From Candidatus Omnitrophota bacterium (lineage in GTDB: Bacteria > Omnitrophota > Gorgyraeia > 1-14-0-20-64-10 > JACQQZ01): 15,272 nucleotides of DNA. The notes beneath the pieces were generated by a model, which saw only the letters and a program-made list of their open reading frames with translations, searched no databases and had not been told where the DNA came from. Shown here piece by piece: positions 7,424 to 14,038 of this stretch (position 1 is its first letter; each line of letters opens with the position of its first letter). The translations under genes and the position numbers were made by a program. The stretch lies in NCBI GenBank assembly GCA_016206755.1, contig JACQQZ010000122.1, forward strand, positions 1 through 15,272. The letters are read 5' to 3'.

Positions 7424-8665
7424 ATGATTAGGGCTGTTCTCATCACTTTCACTCTATTGAGCGGCGCGTCACCTGTCTGGGCTTTGGATGCGGCAAGCGG
7501 ATGCCGCACCATGCCCCTCTGGGCTTTGCGCGTCGCCCAACCCTCACAGAGAGTCGATCTTGCCCGGGCACTGGGGGCGAACGCGGGTCTTGAAGGGAAA
7601 GCCGACGGCAAGTTTTCTCTCGCCGGCCGGCCGGGAATGGACCCCAGCGTTTTTAGAATGGGCAGAAACTATTTTGTCGTATCCGGGGCCCGAACGACAG
7701 AAGGTTATTTTCCGATTTTAATTTCCAGCAACCTGAGGACTTGGAGTCACAGCGGCTTTGTTTTTTCCCCTGGCAATGTTCCGAAGTGGGCTAAGCAAAA
7801 CGCCACCTGGGACGATTTCTGGGCCCCAAACATGTGCCGTATCGGCAGCCGGTACGCACTCTACTACACTGCGCGCGACCGGACCGGCCACTTGTGCATC
7901 GGAGTGGCATTTGCCCGCAGGCCTTCCGGGCCTTGGGCGGATTCCGGGGGGCCGATCGTTCGGGAAGATCGTGTTGGCCACATTGATCCTTATCAATTTC
8001 GAGACCCTAAAACAGGCCGGCATTTTCTTCTCTGGAAAGAGGACGGGAATGATCTGGGAGGGAATGCGCCGACGCCGATTTACATTCAGAGATTAAGCGG
8101 CGACGGCGGCAAACTGCTGGACCAGCGTCAAATCATCTTGGACCACGGGCCAGACCCGGATTCTTGGGAGGGTCCGCTGGTCGAAGCTCCCAGTCTTGCC
8201 CATCGCCGCGGAAAGTATTATCTTTTCTACAGTGCGAACACGTTTTTTAATGAGCGATATGCCGTGGGAATTGCCCGATCGGATTCTTTGACCGGTCCCT
8301 ACGAGAAATATCCGGGCGGGCCCATTCTCAGAAGCAACCATGCATGGGTCGGCCCAGGACATGGAGAAATTGTCAGATCAAACGCCGACCGTGATTATAT
8401 TATCTACCATGCATGGAAAGCGGAAGAAGTGGGGCATGGGGGAGGCCATTCGCGCCGGTTGTTGATAGAGCGCATTTATTGGGACGATCAGGGATGGCCC
8501 CACATTGGAAACGGTACCCCCAGCGGTCAATCGCCGTTGTTGGCGGCCGGCGGAAGCGTTGTTTTATTTGAGGTTCAAGAAATTCAAAGGAATATAGGAC
8601 CTCCCAACGGACGGCCTCCTGGTGAAGTGAATCCCGGAAGCATTGCTGTCGATCGCGGCGCTTAG
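7424..8665 (+). CDS. Secreted glycoside hydrolase family 43-like (five-bladed propeller) enzyme
   Basis: An exported glycosidase, 413 residues from the chosen start. The signal peptide MIRAVLITFTLLSGASPVWA leads to a single GH43-type propeller. The expected catalytic triad is visible: Asp73 in GMDPSVFR (base), Asp188 in HIDPYQFRD (pKa modulator) and Glu254 in LVEAPSL (acid). Also typical are WAPNM at 133-137 and GPGHGEIV, whose His313 matches the metal-site histidine of arabinanases. GH43 enzymes mostly cut arabinan, xylan or galactan side chains; this one's substrate cannot be assigned. No carbohydrate-binding module is seen. An earlier ATG at 7388, six bases after yajQ, adds twelve residues including two acidic ones before the signal peptide, so 7424 is preferred. 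Neither start has a clear ribosome site. The stop overlaps the convergent mtnD stop. Confidence 0.85.
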   Translation: MIRAVLITFTLLSGASPVWALDAASGCRTMPLWALRVAQPSQRVDLARALGANAGLEGKADGKFSLAGRPGMDPSVFRMGRNYFVVSGARTTEGYFPILISSNLRTWSHSGFVFSPGNVPKWAKQNATWDDFWAPNMCRIGSRYALYYTARDRTGHLCIGVAFARRPSGPWADSGGPIVREDRVGHIDPYQFRDPKTGRHFLLWKEDGNDLGGNAPTPIYIQRLSGDGGKLLDQRQIILDHGPDPDSWEGPLVEAPSLAHRRGKYYLFYSANTFFNERYAVGIARSDSLTGPYEKYPGGPILRSNHAWVGPGHGEIVRSNADRDYIIYHAWKAEEVGHGGGHSRRLLIERIYWDDQGWPHIGNGTPSGQSPLLAAGGSVVLFEVQEIQRNIGPPNGRPPGEVNPGSIAVDRGA

Positions 8666-9243
8666 GGAGCCCGGCGGGTCAGCGTGGGATTCAATGAAGC
8701 AGGGCCCAAGCAGACCGGCTCGTACTTTTCTTCGACTTTTGTTCCGGTGTAGATTGGCGACCAGCCGGCGGGATCTTTGAAGAGGCGAATGCATTGAATG
8801 GTACGCTCTTTGCACAGGTCAAACCAATGGGCGGTGTAAGCAGGCACGTTGATGAGATCCCCCGGGCTGACCTGTATTTCAAAGACGACCTTGTTTTTCT
8901 CATCATGAATCGTAAATACGCCGCTTCCTAAGATGGTAAACCGGACCTCGTCATCCGCATGCCGGTGTTCCTTGTCGAATTTCGCCAGCAGGGCATCGAG
9001 ATTGGGCGTTGCGGAGGTGACGTTGATGATGTCGGCGGTAACGTAACCGTTGTCCGATTTCAACCGATCGATTTCCGGCCGGTAGGCCTTTAGAATTTCT
9101 TCGCTGCCGAGCTTCGCCGTCGAATCTCCCAGGCGCTCTACACCCCACGGCTCGAACTGGATGCCGTGCTGCGTGAGAAACGTCTTCACCTCAGCCGGCT
9201 GCGTGATGGTGCGACTCTCGTCCGGAACTTTGACGATGGCCAT
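8662..9243 (-). CDS. mtnD: Acireductone dioxygenase (methionine salvage)
   Basis: A cytoplasmic cupin metalloenzyme, 193 residues, that cleaves 1,2-dihydroxy-3-keto-5-methylthiopentene. With iron it yields the methionine precursor 2-keto-4-methylthiobutyrate and formate. The metal ligands are all present: His93, His95 and Glu99 in KEHRHADDEVRF, and His139 in VPAYTAHWF, the same arrangement as in Klebsiella ARD. Length is normal. It works downstream of MtnW in the pathway, whose gene lies with mtnB on the same strand from 12119 onward; the 2.9 kb between carries opposite-strand genes, so mtnD must have its own promoter. A -10-like TACCAT lies six bases before the ATG and there is no Shine-Dalgarno sequence, suggesting a leaderless message. 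The stop codon overlaps that of the convergent GH43 gene, leaving no room for a terminator. Confidence 0.93.
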   Translation of the reverse strand: MAIVKVPDESRTITQPAEVKTFLTQHGIQFEPWGVERLGDSTAKLGSEEILKAYRPEIDRLKSDNGYVTADIINVTSATPNLDALLAKFDKEHRHADDEVRFTILGSGVFTIHDEKNKVVFEIQVSPGDLINVPAYTAHWFDLCKERTIQCIRLFKDPAGWSPIYTGTKVEEKYEPVCLGPASLNPTLTRRAP

Positions 9244-9249
9244 GCACCG

Positions 9250-9278
9250 ATGGTAACACAGCGCTTTGTTGCGCGCAA
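9250..9278 (-). promoter_or_regulatory. Candidate leaderless promoter of mtnD
   Basis: On the minus strand TTGCGC (9273-9278, three of six) is followed after 17 bases by TACCAT (9250-9255, four of six), placing the transcription start at about the A of the mtnD ATG (9243). The match is modest; the position relative to the start codon is the main support. Confidence 0.35.
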
Positions 9279-9393
9279 ATTTTTACATGCAATTGCCGGC
9301 AGTTGGTAGGTTAATCGTACGCTATTCTTTTTAATGTTGTTGATTTCGAAATGCTTTGGAGATACCCTGTTTTCACTTTAACCGGGAGGCCTC

Positions 9394-11466
9394 ATGAAAC
9401 GTTTTGTCCATCTTTGGATTGTTGTCACACTTCTTGCTCCTTCACCTGCTTTTGCGCTCAAACAGGCAGAATTAGCAGAGAGTCGCACCGGCCTCGAAGA
9501 ACTCAAGAAATCTCTTGAACCGTTCATCCAACTTGCCCGCGCCGCTGTCCCGGCAATCCCCAGTTTGCACCCTCCAATCGCTGCTCCCATGCCTGCTTCC
9601 GGGCTGGAGGAAGCGCGGTCATCTGACGACCTTATACGGCAATTAAAGAAAGCTTTGAGGTCGCGCGCGGAAACCCAGCGGGAATTGGCGGAACGACTAC
9701 ACACTCCTCAAGAGTTTTTTCTGACCAACCACTTGGAGAATATCGAACTGGAAATTTCTGGTTTGCGGGGGCAATTGACAGAACGATTGACATACTTGAG
9801 GGAGGAACCGAATAGATTGACCGGTCAGCCATTTGGCGATCCGTCCGGAGATGCTGATCCCGTGGGCGAAGAAGCCAGGGTTGGAGAAGAGAAGCGATCT
9901 TACCAGGAAGAAATTATAAAAATTCAAGAAGCGCTTGCGGCTGCTTCCGGGCTTGAAGAGCCGGAAAAGGTCCCTGCAACGGGGAAAGAGGTTCCGGGAG
10001 AGAAAGGCCTACTTGAGTGGTTCCGCCACCAATGGGATTTCGAAAAGTATCGCGATCTCGTAGATCCCCCTCGCCAACCCTCAGCGACACCGGTACCAGG
10101 TACCGCTGGGACAGGTGCCGCGACGGGCGAGACCGTTGGGTTGGAGGAGCGGACTCCGCAGGCCGGGTATGTTTCGGCGGCGTGGCCGGTGCTTCAAGCG
10201 GAGATATCCCGGGTGGAGGAATTTCTTAAGAATCTTGTGGCGGAATATCCCACTCTCGAGATTACGTTTGACGACCCGCCCCAGTCAGATCCACGCGTTT
10301 CTGAATCCCCCAACAAACCGGTTCTTCTACGCGCGCGCATCGCTCGAAAAGATGCTGCAGAGGAGAAGTGGCGCTATATCACCCGGTATAACGTGGAGAT
10401 CATCTGGTACTCCGAATACAGCGGGTACTTGTTTAATGTGGTGCCATCCGGTGTTTTCGTGACGGCTGAATTGAGGTTACGCAATATGTTTGTCGAGGCC
10501 GGCCGAAATCCCGTGACGGTGCGTCCCTTCTCATTGCCGGGAAGGCCTCAAGAAGAGAATCAGCTTTTGGCCGATGCTTTTAAAAAATGGGCGAACACCG
10601 GCGGCGAACATTGGAAGCGACCGATCCATACGACCCTTGACGAATTGGCGGCCGGGATATTCTTACCGGGTGAACCATTGGATGGGCCGCCGTCTGCGCT
10701 CGACTGGGCTTCAGGTAAGGAGGTGACGGGCGACGTCCAGTTAGAACAGGGATTCCATGTGGCTAGCCCGGAAGGCATGGTCTATCGAATCACTCACATT
10801 TACACTCCCCAATCCGATGACACTCCCCAGCCCGATGCTTCTGCGATTATCTCGCTTTCGCCCCGTTATCGCCGCCCAGGCAGCAAGCAGAGTGCCAAGC
10901 TCGGTTCTTCTTACGCTTCTTACCTTCCGCAGAATGAACTCGCGGAACAGGGCTGGCGCTATTGGGATGTCGAGGTTGCCGAGAATCCAGCCCCGCAAGC
11001 TGGGATGGAGGAGGGCGAGGGTCAAGATCCGGATCTGTCCGGCATTCATTTCATTGCAGTGGACCCGGCTGCAGGTGCAGTGCTCGCACGATTGAAAGCC
11101 CCTTGGTTTGATGTTATTGTTTTTGATCCTCAAGAGGCGCGTCTGCAGGCGCGGGCCGACGTTCCGGTTGCGCGACTGGTGGGTGTTACGAGGCCAGGCG
11201 TTGGCAAAGATTCTTACCAGATCATTGTGCCTGAGATGAGCCGATTTGTTGATGGCGGTACTCGTTCTGTTAATGAGATCACGTCTGATGCTGTCAATGC
11301 GGCCCGACGTCTTTTAGGCGTGGAGCGAATAGAACGAGAAGTAATTCCGATCTTGCCGGGTGATCTGCGCACGGAGCTTGAAGCGTTGGGCTTCTCCAGC
11401 GGTAGGATTGATCAACTGTTTGCCGCTTCCGCCGGCGCCGAAGAAACGCTCGGGGGCATGTTGTAG
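9394..11466 (+). CDS. Unrecognised secreted protein, 690 residues, with recurring (A)SGLEE-type motifs
   Basis: I do not recognise this protein. It has a signal peptide (MKRFVHLWIVVTLLAPSPAFA) and a good Shine-Dalgarno sequence (GGGAGG). Residues 25-200 are helix- and Glu-rich with probable coiled coil (around 75-140 and 160-190); 225-255 is a Pro/Thr/Gly linker; 258-400 looks like a folded alpha/beta domain (QAEISRVEEFLKNLV ... KWRYITRYNVEIIWYSEYSGYLF); 400-535 another (ending in ELAEQGWRYWDVEVAE); and 545-690 a third ending EETLGGML. Short motifs recur at the boundaries: TGLEE at 32-36, ASGLEE at 68-73 and 184-189, VGLEE at 248-252, AGMEE at 536-540 and AGAEE at 680-684. They could mark linkers or processing sites. 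Its TAG stop falls in a 52-base fragment homologous to the mtnB 3' end, so the C-terminus may have been set by a rearrangement. No catalytic motif was identified. Confidence 0.8.
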   Translation: MKRFVHLWIVVTLLAPSPAFALKQAELAESRTGLEELKKSLEPFIQLARAAVPAIPSLHPPIAAPMPASGLEEARSSDDLIRQLKKALRSRAETQRELAERLHTPQEFFLTNHLENIELEISGLRGQLTERLTYLREEPNRLTGQPFGDPSGDADPVGEEARVGEEKRSYQEEIIKIQEALAAASGLEEPEKVPATGKEVPGEKGLLEWFRHQWDFEKYRDLVDPPRQPSATPVPGTAGTGAATGETVGLEERTPQAGYVSAAWPVLQAEISRVEEFLKNLVAEYPTLEITFDDPPQSDPRVSESPNKPVLLRARIARKDAAEEKWRYITRYNVEIIWYSEYSGYLFNVVPSGVFVTAELRLRNMFVEAGRNPVTVRPFSLPGRPQEENQLLADAFKKWANTGGEHWKRPIHTTLDELAAGIFLPGEPLDGPPSALDWASGKEVTGDVQLEQGFHVASPEGMVYRITHIYTPQSDDTPQPDASAIISLSPRYRRPGSKQSAKLGSSYASYLPQNELAEQGWRYWDVEVAENPAPQAGMEEGEGQDPDLSGIHFIAVDPAAGAVLARLKAPWFDVIVFDPQEARLQARADVPVARLVGVTRPGVGKDSYQIIVPEMSRFVDGGTRSVNEITSDAVNAARRLLGVERIEREVIPILPGDLRTELEALGFSSGRIDQLFAASAGAEETLGGML
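10802..10837 (+). repeat. 18-base tandem duplication inside the 690-residue gene
   Basis: Two adjacent 18-base units differ at only two positions and encode successive TPQSDD-TPQPDA stretches. This is a small in-frame duplication in what is probably a surface loop or linker. Confidence 0.6.
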
Positions 11467-11514
11467 CGGCAGAGGAATTCCATCAGCTCAAGATTCTTCT
11501 CAGCTTCCCGGCCG
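11463..11514 (-). pseudogene. Orphan fragment of an mtnB 3' end
   Basis: This 52-base stretch matches 12137-12188 in mtnB at 46 of 52 positions, in the same orientation, with the 23 bases at its low-coordinate end identical. On the minus strand it reads GREAEKNLELMEFLCRY against GQEAEKNLELMEFLCRY in mtnB. Five of the six base differences are synonymous and one changes Gln to Arg. Homology stops abruptly at both ends: neither the last five mtnB codons and stop, nor the upstream part of the gene, continue here. It contains the stop codon of the plus-strand 690-residue gene. The synonymous pattern implies that the fragment diverged while part of a working mtnB, rather than decaying after a recent local duplication. 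Confidence 0.8.
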
Positions 11515-11521
11515 ACGCAGC

Positions 11522-11551
11522 TTATGAGTGCTTAAATCGGCATGGTACAAT
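11522..11551 (+). promoter_or_regulatory. Candidate leaderless promoter of the toxin-antitoxin-like pair
   Basis: TACAAT at 11546-11551 (five of six) has a weak TTATGA 18 bases upstream at 11522-11527. Transcription would begin at about 11558, which is the GTG chosen as start of the first gene. Confidence 0.45.
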
Positions 11552-11557
11552 CGGTCC

Positions 11558-11887
11558 GTGGATAGGGCAATTTCCAAACATGGCGTTCCCATCCGTCTTC
11601 CGCTGGAGCGTTGGTTCCCTATCGAAGAAAATCACGATGAATTGGCGGGCCGCTATTCCTGTGTACTGGAAGCGGTGGCCGATCCTGATTTCATTGTTCG
11701 AGGTTACGCCGGGGAATTCTTGGCAGTCCGCGCCATTGAATCAAGCAAGTTTTTGGTGGTCGTTTACCGTGAGCAATCGGCCGAGGATGGATTTGTGATC
11801 ACAGCGTTTCTCACAAAACGCGTGAAGTCATTGCTGAAGCGAGGGGTCCTATGGCAAAAAGAAAAAATGCAGCGCCACCCAGTGTAG
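11558..11887 (+). CDS. Small toxin-like protein (DUF4258/RelE-like fold guess), paired with DUF2283
   Basis: A 109-residue protein resembling small genes commonly found beside DUF2283 genes. Recognisable elements are the start HGVPIRLPLERWFPIEENHDEL, the central VLEAVADPDFIVRGYAGEFLAV and the strand pair KFLVVVYREQSAEDGFVITAF followed by a basic helix KRVKSLLKR and LW. The layout (helix, then a curled sheet with a late TAF motif) suggests a small RelE/BECR-type fold, but I cannot name catalytic residues, so nuclease activity is only a guess. The frame opens at a GTG at 11528; the GTG at 11558 is preferred because a TACAAT box ends six bases before it. It overlaps the next gene by 37 bases, typical of toxin-antitoxin pairs. 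The pair lies between two copies of the mtnB 3' end. Confidence 0.7.
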   Translation: MDRAISKHGVPIRLPLERWFPIEENHDELAGRYSCVLEAVADPDFIVRGYAGEFLAVRAIESSKFLVVVYREQSAEDGFVITAFLTKRVKSLLKRGVLWQKEKMQRHPV

Positions 11888-12111
11888 CCCAAGTTCTCAA
11901 AATGCTACCGCATTTGCTCAAGTTTCCCTCCAAGCAATTTTGGGTGGATTATGATGCCGAGGCGGATACGCTTTATTTGAGTTTCGAGCATCCACAGCAG
12001 GCAACCGACACCCGTCCCATGGGCGACCATCTTCTTTTACGCTATCGGGGACGCCGGTTGGTGGGTGTCACAGTTTTGCATACTTCCGCATTCTTAAAAC
12101 GCGCCGCGTAA
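11851..12111 (+). CDS. DUF2283 family protein, probable antitoxin-like partner
   Basis: An 86-residue protein whose residues 30-82 match the DUF2283 pattern: FWVDYDAEADTLYLSF, then PMGDHLLLRYRGRRLVGVTVLHTS. DUF2283 proteins are often encoded next to DUF4258-type small proteins and are suspected antitoxins. The first 25 residues are basic (MAKRKNAAPPS...) and could bind nucleic acid. The ATG overlaps the upstream gene by 37 bases and has GAGGGG about five bases before it. The stop lies seven bases from the convergent mtnB stop. Family assignment is good; the antitoxin role is inference. Confidence 0.8.
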   Translation: MAKRKNAAPPSVAQVLKMLPHLLKFPSKQFWVDYDAEADTLYLSFEHPQQATDTRPMGDHLLLRYRGRRLVGVTVLHTSAFLKRAA

Positions 12112-12118
12112 AATTTCC

Positions 12119-12787
12119 TTACTGCGCTTCCCAGGCGTAGCGGCAGAGGAATTCCATCAATTCCAAATTCTTTTCAGCTTCCTGGCCGTTCTTTCCCCAG
12201 CAGGTCATGCCGTGATGGGCAATCAAGAAGGCAGGGACTTTCGAAAGGCGTTCTTTGTTGCGCCGAACGTTCTCCCCAAATTCTTTTAAATCGTCAATGT
12301 TGTCGAGGACTGGAATTTTGGCGGGTGCTTTGGGGGAGAGCGTCTCAAATCCCTTCAACATCTCCAGTCCGGCAAACGCAACAACCCCTTTCGAGGCGCA
12401 GCGCGTTGCCACGAGCGTGGAATGCACCGTGTGGACGTGAAACACCGCCCCGCAATCCGGAAAAGATTCGTACAGCGCCTCGTGGATGGAGGTTTCCGCG
12501 GACGGCCTTAGCCCTTTTTTTCCTCGAACCACTTTTGAGATGCTCACCACAAGAATGTCGCCCGCAGCGACTTCTCCTTTATCAACGCTGCTGGGTGTGA
12601 TGGCGATGGTCAGCGGTTTGGATTTGATTTTGATGGAAAGATTCCCTGAGGTCCCCGGCATCCATCCTCGATCGTAAAAAAGTTTTGAATAGCGGGCCAA
12701 CTCGGAAAACGGGTCCTGCCGCTCCCCACCTCGCCGGCTGTGCTCGCTCACGCTGCGCGCAGCGGCAAGGCCTCTGGGTCGCGTCAC
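12119..12787 (-). CDS. mtnB: Methylthioribulose-1-phosphate dehydratase (class II aldolase/adducin family)
   Basis: A cytoplasmic zinc enzyme of methionine salvage that dehydrates 5-methylthioribulose 1-phosphate to the diketo phosphate used by MtnW. The family landmarks are FYDRGWMPGTSGNLSIK (37-53), the Zn site FHVHTVHS at 116-123 (His117, His119), and AHHGMTCWG at 190-198 with the third histidine; SAETSIHEALY holds the usual acidic residue. The frame runs upstream through mtnW but has no ATG close to the conserved start. GTG at 12787 is chosen because GAGG lies seven bases before it. That gives 222 residues, with about 20 extra N-terminal residues (TRPRGLAAARSVSEHSRRGG) encoded by a palindromic element. 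mtnW ends 29 bases upstream, so the two are one operon. Other class II aldolases are possible, but the mtnW and mtnD neighbours favour MtnB. Confidence 0.88.
   Translation of the reverse strand: MTRPRGLAAARSVSEHSRRGGERQDPFSELARYSKLFYDRGWMPGTSGNLSIKIKSKPLTIAITPSSVDKGEVAAGDILVVSISKVVRGKKGLRPSAETSIHEALYESFPDCGAVFHVHTVHSTLVATRCASKGVVAFAGLEMLKGFETLSPKAPAKIPVLDNIDDLKEFGENVRRNKERLSKVPAFLIAHHGMTCWGKNGQEAEKNLELMEFLCRYAWEAQ
12137..12188 (-). repeat. mtnB-internal copy of the 52-base direct repeat
   Basis: Near the end of mtnB, encoding GQEAEKNLELMEFLCRY. It is the intact partner of the orphan copy at 11463-11514 and runs in the same direction; together the two copies bracket the toxin-antitoxin-like pair. 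Confidence 0.8.
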
Positions 12788-12796
12788 CCGTTTTCC
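12704..12796. repeat. Palindromic element spanning the mtnB start and first ~27 codons
   Basis: Outer arms GGAAAACGGGT (12704-12714) and ACCCGTTTTCC (12786-12796) are perfect complements. Inside lie TGCCGCT/AGCGGCA (12717-12723 with 12761-12767) and a 14-base perfect palindrome CGCTGCGCGCAGCG (12751-12764). The right arm covers the GTG start of mtnB and touches its Shine-Dalgarno sequence, so in mRNA the start could be sequestered. The style resembles the 6716-6864 element although the sequences do not clearly align. Confidence 0.75.
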
Positions 12797-12816
12797 TCGG
12801 GGTTCCTTATTGAGTA

Positions 12817-14031
12817 TTATTTGATTCCCCACTGTTGAATGGCTGTCGCCAGCTCTTCGTGTCCCGGCGGAAGGGCGGCGTCGAATTTTTGTCCTGCCAG
12901 CGCCAAATCCACCGCCTGTTTCATGGCGCGCGCGCCGGCCTGCGGCCCGCCTTTGTGTCCATGCACGCCGCCGCCGGCATTGATGATGACGTCGTTGCCG
13001 TAGTCCGCCAGCAGGCGCGGAACCATGCCGGGATGAATGCCGACCGAGGGGGCAGGCCATGCCGGGCTTAAATGCTCGGAAGAATTCCAAGGTTTGCGCA
13101 GCGCGTCCCGAATGCCAAACTCATCTTCGGCCGGAAACGGAAATGTGCCGTAGTGGGCCGGATAGAGAACGATGTCGGCCCCGCCCAAGCGCATGAGTTT
13201 CCCCAATACCAGGGGGTAGCTCATGCCGTATTCAGGGGAAGCGCACAGCGCCCCGCTCAAAGCCGGGTGCGCCATGATCGGAATTTTGACGCGGGGATCG
13301 GAGGCGATTTCCTCCAGCGTTTCCCAGCCGTACGACAATACGTTCAAGAGAAAGCAGTTGGCCCCTTCCGCTTGGAGTTCCTCGGCCCGCTGGACGAGCG
13401 ATCCCGCAGGACCCGTCAGATTCAGGGCGTAGAGAATTTTCCGGCCGGTTTCGCGTTCAATCCGCCCGATCGATTTTAAGCAAGCTTCCAACCGCTTTTC
13501 AGCCGGTGCGGCCGGAAGGTCCGGCAAAATTTCATCGTCTTTGATGAGGTCCAGGCCTCCGCTGCCCAATGGATAGAACATTTCTCCCAGTTGAGCGGGG
13601 GAGAGCCCGACGCACGGTTTGAAGATGGCCATGGCCAGCGGCCGGGCCGGAACGTTGAGCAGCTCTCGAATCCCGGCAATGCCCACCTTCGGGCCCGTAA
13701 ATTTTGTGATCCACTGCGCGGGAAATTCAAGATCGAGGAGCTTGATCCGGCCATCCAAGCTTACTTTCCCAAAAACCATGGTCAGAAGAGAAGGGATGTC
13801 CGTTTCGCAGTTGGCGGTCGGGAAGGCGATTTTGACGATGCCGATCTCGGGCGCGGGGCGTTCGGTCGACAGGACTTCGCCCCGGTGCCGCTCCCAAACG
13901 GCCGGGTCCATTTGCTGAAGCGGCGTCCAGGCGCCGACGGTTTGGCCCAAGGCGATCCCCTTGGCTTTTTTGTCGAGATCATCGGACGCCGCCAGCCCCA
14001 AGCGGTATGTGGCAATCACGCATTCACGCAT
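12817..14031 (-). CDS. mtnW: RuBisCO-like protein, 2,3-diketo-5-methylthiopentyl-1-phosphate enolase
   Basis: A cytoplasmic enolase of methionine salvage, form IV RuBisCO, 404 residues. The barrel holds the activation motif LIKDDEI at 162-168: Lys164 would be carbamylated and Asp166 and Glu167 bind Mg. FKPCVG at 137-142 places Lys138 at the position of the RuBisCO catalytic Lys175, while the second lysine of the usual KPK motif is Cys140. HPALSG (255-260), GIHPGMVP (331-338) and the phosphate-binding NAGGGVHGH (351-359) match MtnW. The loop-6 lysine needed for carboxylation is not seen; that region reads YPAHYGTF. GKVSLDGRIKLLDL and TVGAWTPL also match MtnW. The frame extends to 14157, but 14031 is chosen by homology and because TAAAAT ends seven bases upstream. 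mtnB follows after 29 bases. Other RLP subclasses are less likely given mtnB and mtnD. Confidence 0.92.
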   Translation of the reverse strand: MRECVIATYRLGLAASDDLDKKAKGIALGQTVGAWTPLQQMDPAVWERHRGEVLSTERPAPEIGIVKIAFPTANCETDIPSLLTMVFGKVSLDGRIKLLDLEFPAQWITKFTGPKVGIAGIRELLNVPARPLAMAIFKPCVGLSPAQLGEMFYPLGSGGLDLIKDDEILPDLPAAPAEKRLEACLKSIGRIERETGRKILYALNLTGPAGSLVQRAEELQAEGANCFLLNVLSYGWETLEEIASDPRVKIPIMAHPALSGALCASPEYGMSYPLVLGKLMRLGGADIVLYPAHYGTFPFPAEDEFGIRDALRKPWNSSEHLSPAWPAPSVGIHPGMVPRLLADYGNDVIINAGGGVHGHKGGPQAGARAMKQAVDLALAGQKFDAALPPGHEELATAIQQWGIK

Positions 14032-14038
14032 GGTGCGT

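Noticed and set aside
10741..11133. 130-codon minus-strand open frame inside the 690-residue gene
   Set aside because: No start signal or family match; the plus-strand frame is continuous with a signal peptide and Shine-Dalgarno sequence.
11463..12188. Definite attachment sites of an integrative element
   Set aside because: No integrase or recombinase gene is present and the native mtnB stop is missing beyond the orphan copy; reported as a finding with alternatives instead.
12788..13090. Upstream extension of the mtnB frame
   Set aside because: It overlaps mtnW in another frame and is Arg/Gly-rich nonsense; the GTG at 12787 has a properly spaced GAGG.
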